Source: Diphasiastrum complanatum
Taxonomy: Eukaryota; Streptophyta; Lycopodiopsida; Lycopodiales; Lycopodiaceae
Assembly: GCA_029204225.1 (NCBI GenBank)
Contig: CM055097.1
Location: 52,694,592 to 52,758,591 of the forward strand
Direction of reading: 5' to 3'
DNA length: 64,000 nucleotides
Of the stretch, positions 11,466 to 23,300 are shown piece by piece. Position numbers and translations under genes: made by a program. Below the pieces are notes generated by a model. That model saw only the letters and a list, made by a program, of their open reading frames with translations. It had not been told where the DNA came from and searched no databases. Positions within the stretch are counted from its first letter, which is position 1. Each line of letters opens with the position of its first letter.

Positions 11466-14351
11466 CTATGAAGATTTGAACATTGATCTTGATATAACTC
11501 CAAGATTAGATCTATGCTTGATGAAAGCACTTTTGCTCAAAGGCTTGCTGAGTAGATCGGCAATACAAGAGGACGAGTTGACATGCTCCAAATAGATTTC
11601 TCCTCCAATAAGCTTTTCTCTCACAATATGGTGTGCCACTTCTATGTGCTTGCTTCTTGCATGAAATATGGGACTATTGGCAAGATCTTGGGCCGAGATG
11701 TTATCACACTTGATCATTGGTAGATCATCCTCCTTGATGCACTTTAGCTCCATTAATAACTGCTTGATCCAAAGAACTTCTTTGGTAGTTGTAGTGAGTG
11801 CTTTGTACTCGGCCTCACATGAAGAGAGAGATATAGTATCTTGCTTTTTGGAAAGCCAAGATATTAGATTGCCTCCAAGAAAGATAGTGTATGCACTAAT
11901 AGACTTTCGATCCATCTTGTCACTTGCAAAGTCCAAATCCGAGTAGCCAATAATGGATAGATCTTCACTTTCATAGAGTAGACCATAATCACAAGATGAA
12001 GATACATATCTTAGAATCCTCTTGGCCATCTTCCAATGATGGATCTTAGGATCTTGCATAAATTGACTCAATTTGTGCACACAAAAACTTAGATCGGGCC
12101 TAGTAATGGTAAGCCAAATCAAGGAGCCTACAAGACTCCTAAAAAGTGTGATGTCCTCAAAGGATCTTTCATCACCTTCATTAGGATCTTTTACAATTTG
12201 CTCCATTGGAGTATCTATGCTCTTAGAATTTTCCATATGGAATTTTTTCAACATAGAGTGAGCATATCTAGATTGGCATATAAAGACATGATTTTCATAA
12301 AAATCAATTTCTAGGCCTAGGATGTAATGCATCTCTCCTAGATCTTGCATTTTAAACTCACATCCAAGTGCTAGCTTGGTTTCATCAACTAGCTTGATAC
12401 AACTTCCCCAAAGAATCATGTCATCAACATAAATTAGAAGAATGACAATATTGCTATCAACAAACTTTAGATACATGGAAGGATCATAGTCACTAAGAGT
12501 AAATCCTAGTGAGATAAGAAAAGAGTTAAGTCTTGAATACCATGATCTTGGTGCTTGCTTGAGTCCATAAAGACTTTTGAAGAGCAAGCACACTTTGGAC
12601 TCATCCTTGATGAATCCTTGAGGTTGTTCCATATAGATCTCCTCCTCAAGATAACCATTCAGAAAAGCATTGGATACATCTAATTGAAACACCTTCCACT
12701 TGAAAAAACAAGCAAGAGAAATAAGAATTCTTATTGTCACCATCTTTGCAATGGGTGCAAAGGTCTCCTCATAATTAAGACCATGGATTTGAGCGAATCC
12801 TTTGGCACATATTCTTGTTTTATGCTTGTTGATGGTGCCATCATGATTGAACTTGATCCGAAATACCCACTTGCAACCAATCACATGCTTGTTGGATGGA
12901 GGATCCACAAGCTCCCAAGTATTGTTGGTGATCAATGCATCATACTCTTGCTTCATGGCATCATACCACTCCTTGGTATTGAGTGCCTCTTGTACATTCT
13001 TTGGCTCTTCATGAGAGACATAAAAAGCATAATTTATGGAATCAAGATCCACTTGTTTGCCTTTGTCAACATATGAGAGCCTCTTAGGATCAAATCTATC
13101 TCTCATGGATCTTCTTGGTGAATAAATCCGAGGAGAGTCTTCTTCAAATCTCGACCCCATCACATCATGATTGTCCTCAAAATCAATAATTGATGATGCA
13201 TCCATAGATTTCTTGATCTCGGCCTCTTCAAAAGATGAGTGTTGATCTTCATGCAAGACAACATCTCTACTTTCAATAACTTGAGAAGTAGAGAGTATAA
13301 AGACTCTATAGGCCTTCTTGGTGGATGAGTATCCAACCATGATCCCTTTGCATGCACTAGGATCTTCCTTCTTCCTTGTTTCCAAGGAAATATGGACAAA
13401 GCATAAGCATCCAAAAACTCTAAGGTGATCAACCTTAGGCTTCTTCAAAAATAAGATTTCATATGGTGAATTTCCTCCAAGAGCTATATGTGGGAGCCTA
13501 TTGCAAAGATAATTTGCACAATTAATGGCTTCTCCCCAAAAATATTTGGGCAAAGATGCCTCAATTCTCATAGATTTTGCACATTCACATAGAGATCTAT
13601 TCTTTCTCTCGGCCACTCCATTTTGAGATGGAGAGTAGGCATAAGAGAACTCTCTTTTAATGCCTTCAAGCTCACAAAAATCTTGAAATTTATTGGAGAT
13701 ATATTCACCACCTCCATCACTTCTAAGAGCTTTAATCTTGAATGAGAATTGCTTCTCTACATAAGCTTTGAAAATAAGGAAATGATCAAACACCATAGGT
13801 TTAGAAGCAAGAAGATATATCCAAGTGAATCTTGTGTAATCATCAATGAAAGTAACAAAACAAGTGGCTCCTCCCTTGCTTGTAGTTGATGAGAAATGCA
13901 CATCCGAGTGGATTAAGTCCAAAGGATGCTTGCTTTTGATAGAAGATCTTGTAAATGGCTTTTTGTGAGATTTAGCAATAGCACAAGCCTCACAAGGCTT
14001 GATCTTCTTGGAGAGTGACTTTGGCAAGCCAATAGCTTTGGCTTCTTTGATCATAGAGAGCATGGATTTGTAGTTGGGATGTCCCAACCTCCTATGCCAT
14101 AATTCCTCCATAGAGAGCTTGTTCACAAGAGCAACATTACAAGCATTCACATACTCATTTGGATCTAGTTTATAGATGCCACCAGATCTAGATCCTAATG
14201 CAAGTATCTCATCATTCTTCTTGATAGTGCAAGTATCAACATTGAATTTTACATCAAGGCCATTATCAAGCAATTGGCCAACACTAATAATTCTTGGTAA
14301 GCTTAGGTACATAAAGAACTTTAGAGAGAGAAAGAACTTTAGAGGATGCAA
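11466..14351 (-). pseudogene. copia element A pol: integrase, RT, RNase H
   Basis: A 961-residue open frame holding the copia pol domains in order. The GAG-pre-integrase zinc site has His86, His91, Cys120 and Cys123 (WHRRLGHPNY ... CEACAIAKSHK). The integrase core has Asp150, Asp212 (RSDGGGEY) and Glu249 (NGVAERKNRS). Reverse transcriptase has FQLDVSNAFLNG, SLYGLKQAPRSWY and LLIYVDDMIL. RNase H has GYSDLDFASD, SLSSCEAEY and HARSKHIEVAHH. The frame ends at 11466 after SRSMFKSS, just before the polypurine tract, which is the normal copia layout. All catalytic residues I can check are intact. The gag/protease part sits in a different frame upstream, and a frameshift near 14300 separates them. 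The first ~20 residues of this frame are not element protein. Confidence 0.92.
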
Positions 14352-15433
14352 GCTTCAAGGGAATGTTCCCTATGCCTTCAATAGGACATTCAAAATCATT
14401 TGCAGTGTATATTGATTTCTTGACTCCATCATAAGGTGCAATAGAAGAGAAAGAGTCCTTGGAGCTACACATATGTGAAGAGGCTCCACTATCAATATAC
14501 CATAGGCCGTCCTTCTTGAAAGGAGTAGATGAGAAACTAGAGACCATAAGAGATCCCTCTCCATCACTTGCACTAGTGTCTTCCTTCTCATTGGTAATGT
14601 TGGCTTGCTTGAGTTGATTCTTCTTCTTGAAGCAATTGGTGGCATAATGACCTTTCTTGCCACAATAAAAGCATGTGATCTTCTTCTTCTTGAAGCTCGG
14701 ATGATGAAGCATTAGAGGAATCATCTTCTTCCTCATCTTTGTCTTTGGATTTGACTTTGTCCTTGCTTGAGAATTGTTGATGTTGGTTCTTGCTCCTCCC
14801 TTTGTGCTTATCCTTGGCAAAGAGAGCTTTGCCATCATTATGAGTGAGAGAAAGCTTGTACTCTTGTCTTGATTCTTCCGAAATTAGCACACTTTGGAGA
14901 GCCTCCAAACTTGGTAGCTCCTTCTTAATGGCATAGGATTGTACAACGTTATCAAATTCACTTCTCAAGCCATTGAGAATGACTTGAACTAGCTCATTTT
15001 GATTGATGGAATCACCAATACAAGCAAGTTTCCAATGAATATCGTTTACTCTCAAAACACAACTAGATGCACTCTCATCACTCTTTTGGCTACTTTGAAA
15101 GATTTGATTCCTAAGAGTGAGAATCCTAGAGGTATTCTTAGCCTCATAGATAGTCTTGAGACAATCCCAAGCTTCTTCGGCTGTTGTACAAGTACCTATC
15201 TCCCTCAATATCTCATTAGAGACATTCATCTTAATGTAGTGGAGAGTCATCCTAGCTCTCTTTTTGTCTTTTTGAACCTCTTGAAGAACTTGTGGTTCTT
15301 CTTCAAGGCCAAGAACTATGTCCATCATGTCTTGAAGGATCAAGATGGACTCCATCCTCATTTTCCAAATTGAATAATTTGAAGTGGTCAATCTTTCACT
15401 TGGTTCCAACAAGGATGAATCCATTGAAGACAT
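14284..15433 (-). pseudogene. copia element A gag and protease, frameshifted
   Basis: Gag starts at ATG 15433 (MSSMDSSLLEPSERL) and is open to about 14700 (ALFAKDKHKGRSK). A frameshift there moves the reading frame to 14284..14838, which carries the zinc knuckle CFYCGKKGHYATNC and the protease motif YIDSGASSHMC with the aspartic-protease DSG. A second frameshift near 14300 leads into pol. Without the two shifts this would be a single gag-pol polyprotein, as in most copia elements. The gag half is almost identical to that of copy A2 at 1..592. Confidence 0.9.
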
Positions 15434-15824
15434 TTAAAGTGAAGAAAACTCAAATGATGATCAATAAATGTTGCTACACACTCTCAATAGGGTCCAATAA
15501 TAGAGTACTATCTCCTCCTATGAAAGATCTTGCAACTTGATTCTCACTAGCTACACAAATCTCTCTAAAACAAGATCTATTTCACATCAAATGATGGAGT
15601 ATAGGAAAAGTTAGGATCAAACACTCTTAGCACGTGTGAAATACACTAAGAAACCAATTTTGACTCAAATACAATGATATTGCATGAAACAAAATGGCTA
15701 AGATCTCAAAACAGTGCCTAGCTCACATATAGATGAGATTGCTAAGCATTCAACTGTGATTTTGGATCAAACAAGCAATCTTTTGACCAAACCAAATGTG
15801 TCCACCCAGGTCTAGGTGCCCTAC
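15434..15824 (-). other. leader of element A, truncated
   Basis: Matches positions 593..983 of copy A2 essentially perfectly, then jumps at 15824/15825 to sequence equivalent to position 1609 of A2. The missing part includes the primer-binding site. Confidence 0.85.
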
Positions 15825-16266
15825 AAATCACCAAATCAATTAGCTTCAAAATGAGGAGTACAATGATACTAGTAGATCCACGAGCTACCACTGTGCTTAA
15901 CTATGATTGGACCATACTTTGTCACCTCTTGATTCTATTGGACCATTGATCCATGCACCTCTTAATTCTATTGGACTATATTCAAGCACACCTCAATTTC
16001 CTATTGGACCTCACAAGGTTCCACCTCTAAATCTTATTGGACCTCTTGGAATTCATCAAGCAAAAGCTTTACACTTGTCTACACTCTAATTGGCACGTGT
16101 TTAGCCTCTTACTCTATTTTGGCTCAATAGTGGCATTACAAGTGGAAATGGATAATTTGTCATCTATGCCAAATTTATTCCTATCAACATCCTACACCTA
16201 GATGCTTGATGTAAAAAACATAAGACCCCTATATCTAACATAGATAATCTTTTTCAATTCTTCACA
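15825..16266 (-). mobile_element. 5' LTR remnant of element A
   Basis: The outer 442 bp of the LTR, ending TTCTTCACA. The inner ~290 bp are deleted. The target duplication ATAGA follows at 16267..16271. Confidence 0.9.
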
Positions 16267-16880
16267 ATAGATGTGATTGTTTTTTTTATAACCTGAAACA
16301 CAAGCTCTGATACCATGTGAAGGATTTGAGATCCATTACGATCCAAATCTACAATTGATCTTTGGTTACAAAAACAAACAACTCACCAATCTTGCCAATG
16401 TAGAAAAGTCAGCATCTACACTAAGATTGAGATGCAAACTCTAATAGATCTTGATCAAACATGAACTAAATCATTCTACACATAGAATTGCAAGATATCA
16501 CAAGTATAGTGCACCAATGAATAATAGAACCCAAGAGAACCATGTATAAGCATGAATGAGATAAGAGAATCTAGAGATTATCCTTTCTATCCACGAGTTA
16601 CATCCTTTTATAGCAGGTACAAAACCTAACTTGCCACTTGGTTTCTCTCCAATATGAAAAATCCTACTATTTTTAGGACTAGATTCAATGTACTCAACAT
16701 TCAAATTTGAATCTACTCAAACTCGACTTCTAAACTTTCTCACACTTTCCAAAAGGGTTTATGCAATTGCTTTTAGACTAATATAATTTGAAAAGTCAAA
16801 CTCTAAGTCTAATATGAAATTGGCCTCAAATGCCATATAAACAAATGTAGCAAATATGACTAAACTAGAAAGTTTTTCAT
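16267..16880 (-). mobile_element. element B leader end, primer-binding site and 5' LTR
   Basis: After the target duplication the leader of element B resumes. The primer site GCTCTGATACCA (16304..16315) abuts the LTR start TGTGAAGGATTTGAG at 16316. The LTR resembles that of element C in opposite orientation: it shares the complement of the TATA region (CCTTTTATAG near 16610) and the tail near 16740-16880. The outer end is diverged and placed at about 16880. Confidence 0.75.
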
Positions 16881-16929
16881 TTCTATAGATGTAATTTTGA
16901 TGAATCTAGAATATACAAGCTTGATGACG

Positions 16930-18563
16930 CATCCTCGAACAATCCTATTGGCAAAGAGATGTTGTGATAAAGGAGGAGTTTGATTAAGAAGAGGAGCAAA
17001 ATTCGAGAGCTCCAATTACTCCAAGGAGGCCCACAAGAGCAATAAGGGAGCAATCAAGTCTCACATACAAAGATAAGGATAAGCAAGAAGACAATGAAGG
17101 TATCACTTCTTTTGATGAATCTTCAAGTGTGCGTGAAGCTTTGGAATCAAAAGAATGGTTAAAAGCAATGAATGATGAGTACGATGCTTTGATAGAGAAT
17201 GGTACTTGGGAGCTTCTTGATTTACCTTTGGACAAGAGTGTAATTGGTTGCAAATGGGTTTTCATTGTAAAGCTTAACCATGATAGTAGCATAAGCAAGG
17301 CTTGTGGCCAAAAGGTATGCTCAATCAAAGGGCATTGACTATGATGAGACCCTTGCATGGCAAAGATGGTCAATATATATAGTCATTGCACTTGCCTCAA
17401 ATTTTGGATGTTTCTGAAGCTTTTTGAAATGGATTCCTTGATGAAGACATCTTCATGGAGCAATCCAAGGGCTTCATCAAGCATGGCATGGAGGATAAGG
17501 TGTGTCGTCTAAAAAGGAGCTTGTATGGTTCGAAGCAAACTTCAAGGTATCGAAATACAAGACTAAATTTCTTCCTTATTTCCATTGGCTTCACTCCTAG
17601 TGAGTATGATCCAATCTTTTACATAAAATTTTGTGATGAAGGCATTGTACTCTTGTTGCTTCTGCGATGATTTTTTAGAAGGCATTGATAAGACAAAGCT
17701 AGAGTTGAGCAAAGAGTTCAAAATGGTACATCTAGAATATTTGCATTTTATCCTCGATATGAAAGTATTTAGGACATCAAATTATAGCTTTATTTGTATG
17801 CTCTTTCATTGCTCAAGAAGTTTCATATGCATGATTGCAAGCATGTAGATACTCCAAGTATAAAAAGTGTCCAACAAAGATGATGAAACATCTTCTAAAG
17901 GCATCACTTTTTATAGGCAACTTATAGACTCCTTGATGTGGATGACAATAACTAGACCCGATCTATGCTATAGTGTATGCAAGCTTAGTCAAAGCATTGA
18001 AAAAATGCCAAAAGGATCTTAAGATACATTTCGGGTGCACCTGGCATCCTTTATTGAGGTGATAGTATTAACTTGCACGCATTTAGTGATTCAAATTTTG
18101 TAGGGGTCAAAAAGGATAGAAAATCAACAAGTGTCTTTACAACATTCATTGGAGAATAGGTCATTTCTTGGCTATCCAAGTAGCAATAAACGATTTCATT
18201 TTCATCAACGAAGGCCAAGTATAAAGCTCTCACAACAACAACCAAGGAAATTCTTTAGATCAAGAGGTTGCTTATGGTGCTAAAGGTGATCAGGTCAGAG
18301 GTAATCCCACTCATCAAGTGTGATAATATCTCGACTCAAAAGTCTGGCATCCAACCCCATCTTTCATGCAAGAAGCAAATGCAATGAAATCTGCACACCA
18401 TTTAGTAAGGAAAAGATGTAGTCAAAGGAGATATCTGTGGAGCATGTGTCAACAACCGAATGCCTTGTTGATCTCTAAACCTCTTCAAAGGGCTGCATTT
18501 ACAAAGTTAAGATCAACCCGTGACATTATTAGCAAGTCTATGTTAACTTCTAGCTCAAGCTAA
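16930..18563 (+). pseudogene. copia pol remnant (element J): RT and RNase H
   Basis: Heavily decayed plus-strand copia pol. RT begins near 17129 (REALESKEWLKAMNDEYDA, IGCKWVF) and continues with GFIKHGMEDKVCRLKRSLYG at 17455-17530. An RNase H-like part lies near 18050-18560, with GVKKDRKSTS-type and KCDNISTQ-like traces and a final SKPLQRAAFTKLRS. Many stops and frameshifts are present, and the YVDD box is not recognisable. It probably belongs to the same clade as elements A-C. Confidence 0.8.
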
Positions 18564-20258
18564 TTAGTGAGAAGTGTTGAAAATTACACAACTCTAGCTT
18601 GTTGCATCTTGTCTTCTACCATGAAGAGGTGGCATTGACACATGGATAGACGCTTTTGTGAATTTAATGTATATTCTTCATTTGAGGCCTTCAGGCATCC
18701 TTTTATGTGAGTACAAAGCGCCAATTTTCATTGGAGATAGCATAGGACTAAAAACAACAATTTTTGTCTAGTAATGGGGCCTATCACACATGACGGTCAA
18801 AGTTAGGACTGCTTGGCCATATTAGGATACTGATGTTAGGTTCAGGTCTGAAATGATTGTGGACAAACCCTAAAATTGAGATCTGAGGTAGATATGTATA
18901 AAGATCTATGTAATTCTTGATGTGATTTGATGTACAAATCAAGATTTTGACTTTCCCAATACAGTCTTTGTGACAAGTTCTAGCTTCATAGTATTCTGAA
19001 TCTTTGATGTGTAATAGGTTTCCTTGAAGCTTAATTAGTTTTTCACAGCTTTTGAGAGGTTACTGCACCTTCAAACCTGAGTTCTGATCAAATTCTATCT
19101 ACCAATGTGGATCACATGCCAAGATAAGCTAGAAATGAGATCTAGAGTTGATTCCAATTGCTAGTATGGACAGCCATTGGATCCCTTTGTATAATTCAAA
19201 CTTATGACTAAAGCTATTCGAGAGTATACCTAGCTAGCATCATAGTCAAGCTGGCAGCTGTTCGTTTGTTCTGATGCTATTGCTCCTACCTAGCGAGTGT
19301 AGTCTATATTCTTCGTGAATATCAGCTAACATTGTAACTTGAAAATAGACGGCATCATGTAGCAGATATTGCTGTAACTTGAACAAACATATTATCTATA
19401 CAGTTTGGAGTTAATGGATTTTCAAACATGTGAGCATCTACTTGCAACCAGAAAACACTCCATGTACCCAATCGCATGAGATGGTTCACGAAGGTGAAAA
19501 TGATTCCATTAAAATATTCTGTATTTTCTGCACATGTAATCCTTACGTGGTAAAATAACAAACATTGACAGTGCCGAACTGATACACAACTTTCAAACCC
19601 ACATCCTTACAAGTGTAGTCTTTTCCCATAACCTTTAACACTAGTATCTTGAATTTATCAATCCTACTCTTCCAATTGAAACATAATGGACAGTGAAACA
19701 CACAAAGTATTGCTCAGAATACTCAAGAAGTTTGAATAGTTAGAACTTCCAAGTGCACACAGATAACCTGTGCCTATTATCCATGTGCAACAACATTGAC
19801 CTTTACAAGTTAGCTTTTGGCTTACAATTTTCTCTAAGCATTTACAAAACTAAAAGCATGTAAAGGAGGTATGACAATCAGCTACATTCGCTGCAAAGAA
19901 CATGAGAAACCATCGGCCTCTATTACCAGACTTCCAGAGAAACAAGGATCCCTAATCATGAATGCTGACAACCACTCTAGTTCGTGACCCAGCACAAGTT
20001 CGTCACTAATTAGGTAAGAGAATAAAGAGCATTCGAACACAGCTTTGTAATGTTTGTGCTATTCCTTTGATATGGCAACTACACAAGTGCAGGGCTGTCT
20101 AGGTTGTCTTCAAAGTTGACCAGTCAGTCTAGGCACATAATGTTGCCAAAATCCTCCGAGTGAATCCAACAGCTGCAGCATATCCATGCCCTCTGCCATT
20201 GCTGAATGCTAACAATTCAATAGTACAGCGAGGAAGAAAAATCCTTCAAAAGATAGCA
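18564..20258. other. intergenic: 3' flank of CUL4
   Basis: No coding signal. On the minus strand this follows the CUL4 stop codon and must contain its 3' untranslated region and polyadenylation site, which I cannot place confidently. Confidence 0.5.
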
Positions 20259-20372
20259 TTAAGCAAGGTAATTATAGATTTGAGCATTGTTCTTGTCCCT
20301 TTCGAGATACTCTCGATCGATCAAACTTTCAATTCGCTTCTTCAAGTCCGCAGGCTTAATTGGAAATTTGAG
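20259..20372 (-). CDS. CUL4: CUL4 last exon (37 aa plus stop)
   Basis: [20 protein letters not shown] ... QIYNYLA then TAA at 20259..20261. Ending in YNYLA or YxYLA is the cullin family signature. Confidence 0.95.
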   Translation of the reverse strand, partial: LKFPIKPADLKKRIESLIDREYLERDKNNAQIYNYLA

Positions 20373-23300
20373 CTGCACAAACCAGATTGGAACTCATTCT
20401 TAAGCTCAAATTTTAGTGTTGAGTTCTCAGTAGGTAGCTGAAGAGAGTAGCAATAACAGCTCTTTTACCTGCTGAAAGAGCTCCGTGATAAGTAGAGTAT
20501 GACTCAAAACTTTCCTTGTCTTCATAATGCGCACTATTGCTGCATCAATCTACATGATTCTCAAAACAATAAGAACTAAGGTCACAATCAGCTTAGCCCA
20601 TAAAAGCCCTAATACACTGACGCTCACATTGAGGTCTCCCTGACTCATAGTCTCATAACTTTCCTTGTGTGCACTAAATGATGCCAAGAAAAACAAGAAC
20701 CAATAAAATTCGGCCACCAGCGACATAATTGAGGTTTCCATCATGATGCTCAGGAAATGTTTGTAGGAAGTTGCCAGATACCTGGTATTGGCGATCTTGG
20801 AAAACTCTTTCAGTGGTACTTGTGTTCTCCTCTACAGTTTCCTTCAATTGTATAGCATTAACCTCCAAAAAGGAAAAAAACAACAAATGTATATCAGCTT
20901 CAAAAGTTGTGGGTTTAGGTGAATCTGCTCACCATGAATTGTTTCCTTGCAAGGGTGAAATTAGTTTATAGAAGCTAAAGCATAGTTAATTAGCACATAC
21001 TTGCAGTATTTCTCCATTAGGTGCACATACCTTGATTCGAAAGAGTGGTGCTACAAATTCTTCATTAAAAACAAAACTGTCTTCATCCTCTACATCTCTT
21101 CCTTTTGGTTGCTGTTACAAGAAGAATGGGCCCACAATGATATGCTTTGTCCAATCTTTAAGAAATATCTTCTAGCCAAGTGTTTAATCCTCTCTTAAGT
21201 AACTTATGCAAGGCACAAGGATCTTCTCGATGATATCACATTTCACTGTTTTAACGTAAAATAGCATCACATACATCTCTGTACCTTATGCAGTACTCTA
21301 ACTTTTCCACAAGCCAGGGATTGTAGTACCCTTCGAAGTTCTTTATCCTCTATAGCTGATGTATCCTTGATTTCTTGGAAAGTCAGTGTATGTGCATCAT
21401 TGAATAGCATTAGAACCACTGTCTGGCATACAAAGATGCCAATACCACTGTTAAATAGTCGTACTCAAATCATAGTAGTTTTACAAAGATAAGTATATGT
21501 CTGAAGGTGTCATATGCGAGCTCCATGGAAAAAGAAAATAAGAATGGACAAGCATAAAACCTGGAAAAGTGACACTGACAGCTCCTTCTTCCCTTTAGGA
21601 AAACTTGCCTTGAGCACACAATGGCCCAAAGAGTTTTGCCACATAAGACGTCTACCACTATGCTTACTAAGATAAAACTCCTTGAAGATATCCTACACCA
21701 GATAAATGCCACAATGTAGTTTAGGATAAGCAGGTCAAAGGAAAACAGCATATGCTTCATGCACAGGAAGCAAACTGAGCAACAAGTACACCAAGCAGAT
21801 ATTCTCAAACCTGATAAATATTTGATTCATGTGGAAGCCTCACTTCCATAGGTGGATATGTTGGCCAGTACCTTCATGCACAGTTGCAATATAAAAGATT
21901 TAGCCATTATGTATAACCAGCAGACAACTGAAAGAAAGAAATTTATAATTTGTACCACATCTTAAATACATACCCTGTTGTGAGAACATGAACATTCATC
22001 TCAATCCCCGAAGGAAGCTTTGTTCTTGCTTGTGCAGACTGCTTGAAAGATTCATTTATTTCTCTTGAAAGTTCAATGTCCTGTCACAAGCAGATTGATG
22101 TGCCTTCTCAATGACCTGGACAGGAAACATAAATAGGAGCAAACAAAGACACACATTCCAGGCAACATAACAAATAGCTAAACAGCCAGCAAATCACTAA
22201 AAGGAGAAGACAGGGCAAGCTGAATATTCCATAAAGCAACAGCAATATGTTTTAAGAATATTTTCCAACAGGCAAATAGCTCAATGAATCTGGCCCTGTC
22301 CATTCAACGAATTTTAACCATATATATCAGTGTAACATTGTCCGCCTAGATAAACAAGATGCTTTTCCTAGAAACCCTGTCATGATCTGATTATTTTACA
22401 CTAATAAAAGTCAAAGAATAAACCTTTAACTAAAGGTAATTGCAATATATATGGCTACTCTGATTGGCTTAATCATCACACATACTTTGAGATGTAATAA
22501 TATTCATTTTCGGGGATTATGCAGATAATATGATCATCCTACATATAGCCATAATTACATGGTGTTCAAGTTCATTGAATGATCTGTGACAGCTGATTGT
22601 GCTGAGGAGGTATTGAATGACTATATAATACTAATTGCAAATCCAAGCGTTCATAAGCACACAGGATCATTAAGTTCTTATGGTCCTTTCAGAATTTTCA
22701 GTCAATTTTTACAGTCAGAGCTCAGTGCATCCAATGAACGATCCCAGCTATTCATCTTATGCTTCAGATATCTGGAAACTGTCACTATTCATTATTATGA
22801 TATTCTAAGAGGTGTTTTCTTCTGAGTATAGCATCCAGCCTATATTTGACTTGGTCTCAGAGTATCAGATTTCTTGGAGTCAGTCATTGTTGCACTGCAT
22901 TTTGGAACGACATTCATTCCAGAACAGTTCCTGATTCCCGGAGATTTCTGGATCAGAACATTTCAAGAAAATTGATCTTTTAAATTTTCTTTTTAATACT
23001 CTGATTGAAAAGGGGGGGGGGGGGGGGGGGGGAGGGGGGGGCGCTTTGCAAAAAGTTGCTAGGGGTGAAATAAACCAACAACAAATATTCAAATTGGTGC
23101 ATGGGCAGTATTAAGTCCATTTACTTTTGCGACCACAATTAGCTTGTAGAGTCTAGACTATAGGGCTTTAGGGATTTACAATGTAATGTGCCGGGTTTTG
23201 GTAATTTAAATTGTCGAGTTAGAGTGTATTGTGTGATGCTTTATTTAGGCTTGAATGTGTTGTGTGCAACTTCCGCATGTGATTATGACAGAGAGAGCAG

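Larger units (their letters stand above)
10715..16266 (-). mobile_element. copia element A, nearly complete, nested in element B
   Basis: A minus-strand Ty1-copia retrotransposon of 5,552 bp. Its parts in transcription order are a 5' LTR remnant (15825..16266), a shortened leader, gag (14588..15433 and 14284..14838), pol (11466..14351), a polypurine tract (11448..11457) and the 3' LTR (10715..11447). It is flanked by a perfect 5-bp target duplication ATAGA at 10710..10714 and 16267..16271. The site is the leader of element B. Compared with copy A2 it has lost about 625 bp at 15824/15825, covering the primer-binding site and the inner part of the 5' LTR. The gag-pol frame is broken in two places, so it is not autonomous now. 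Confidence 0.95.
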
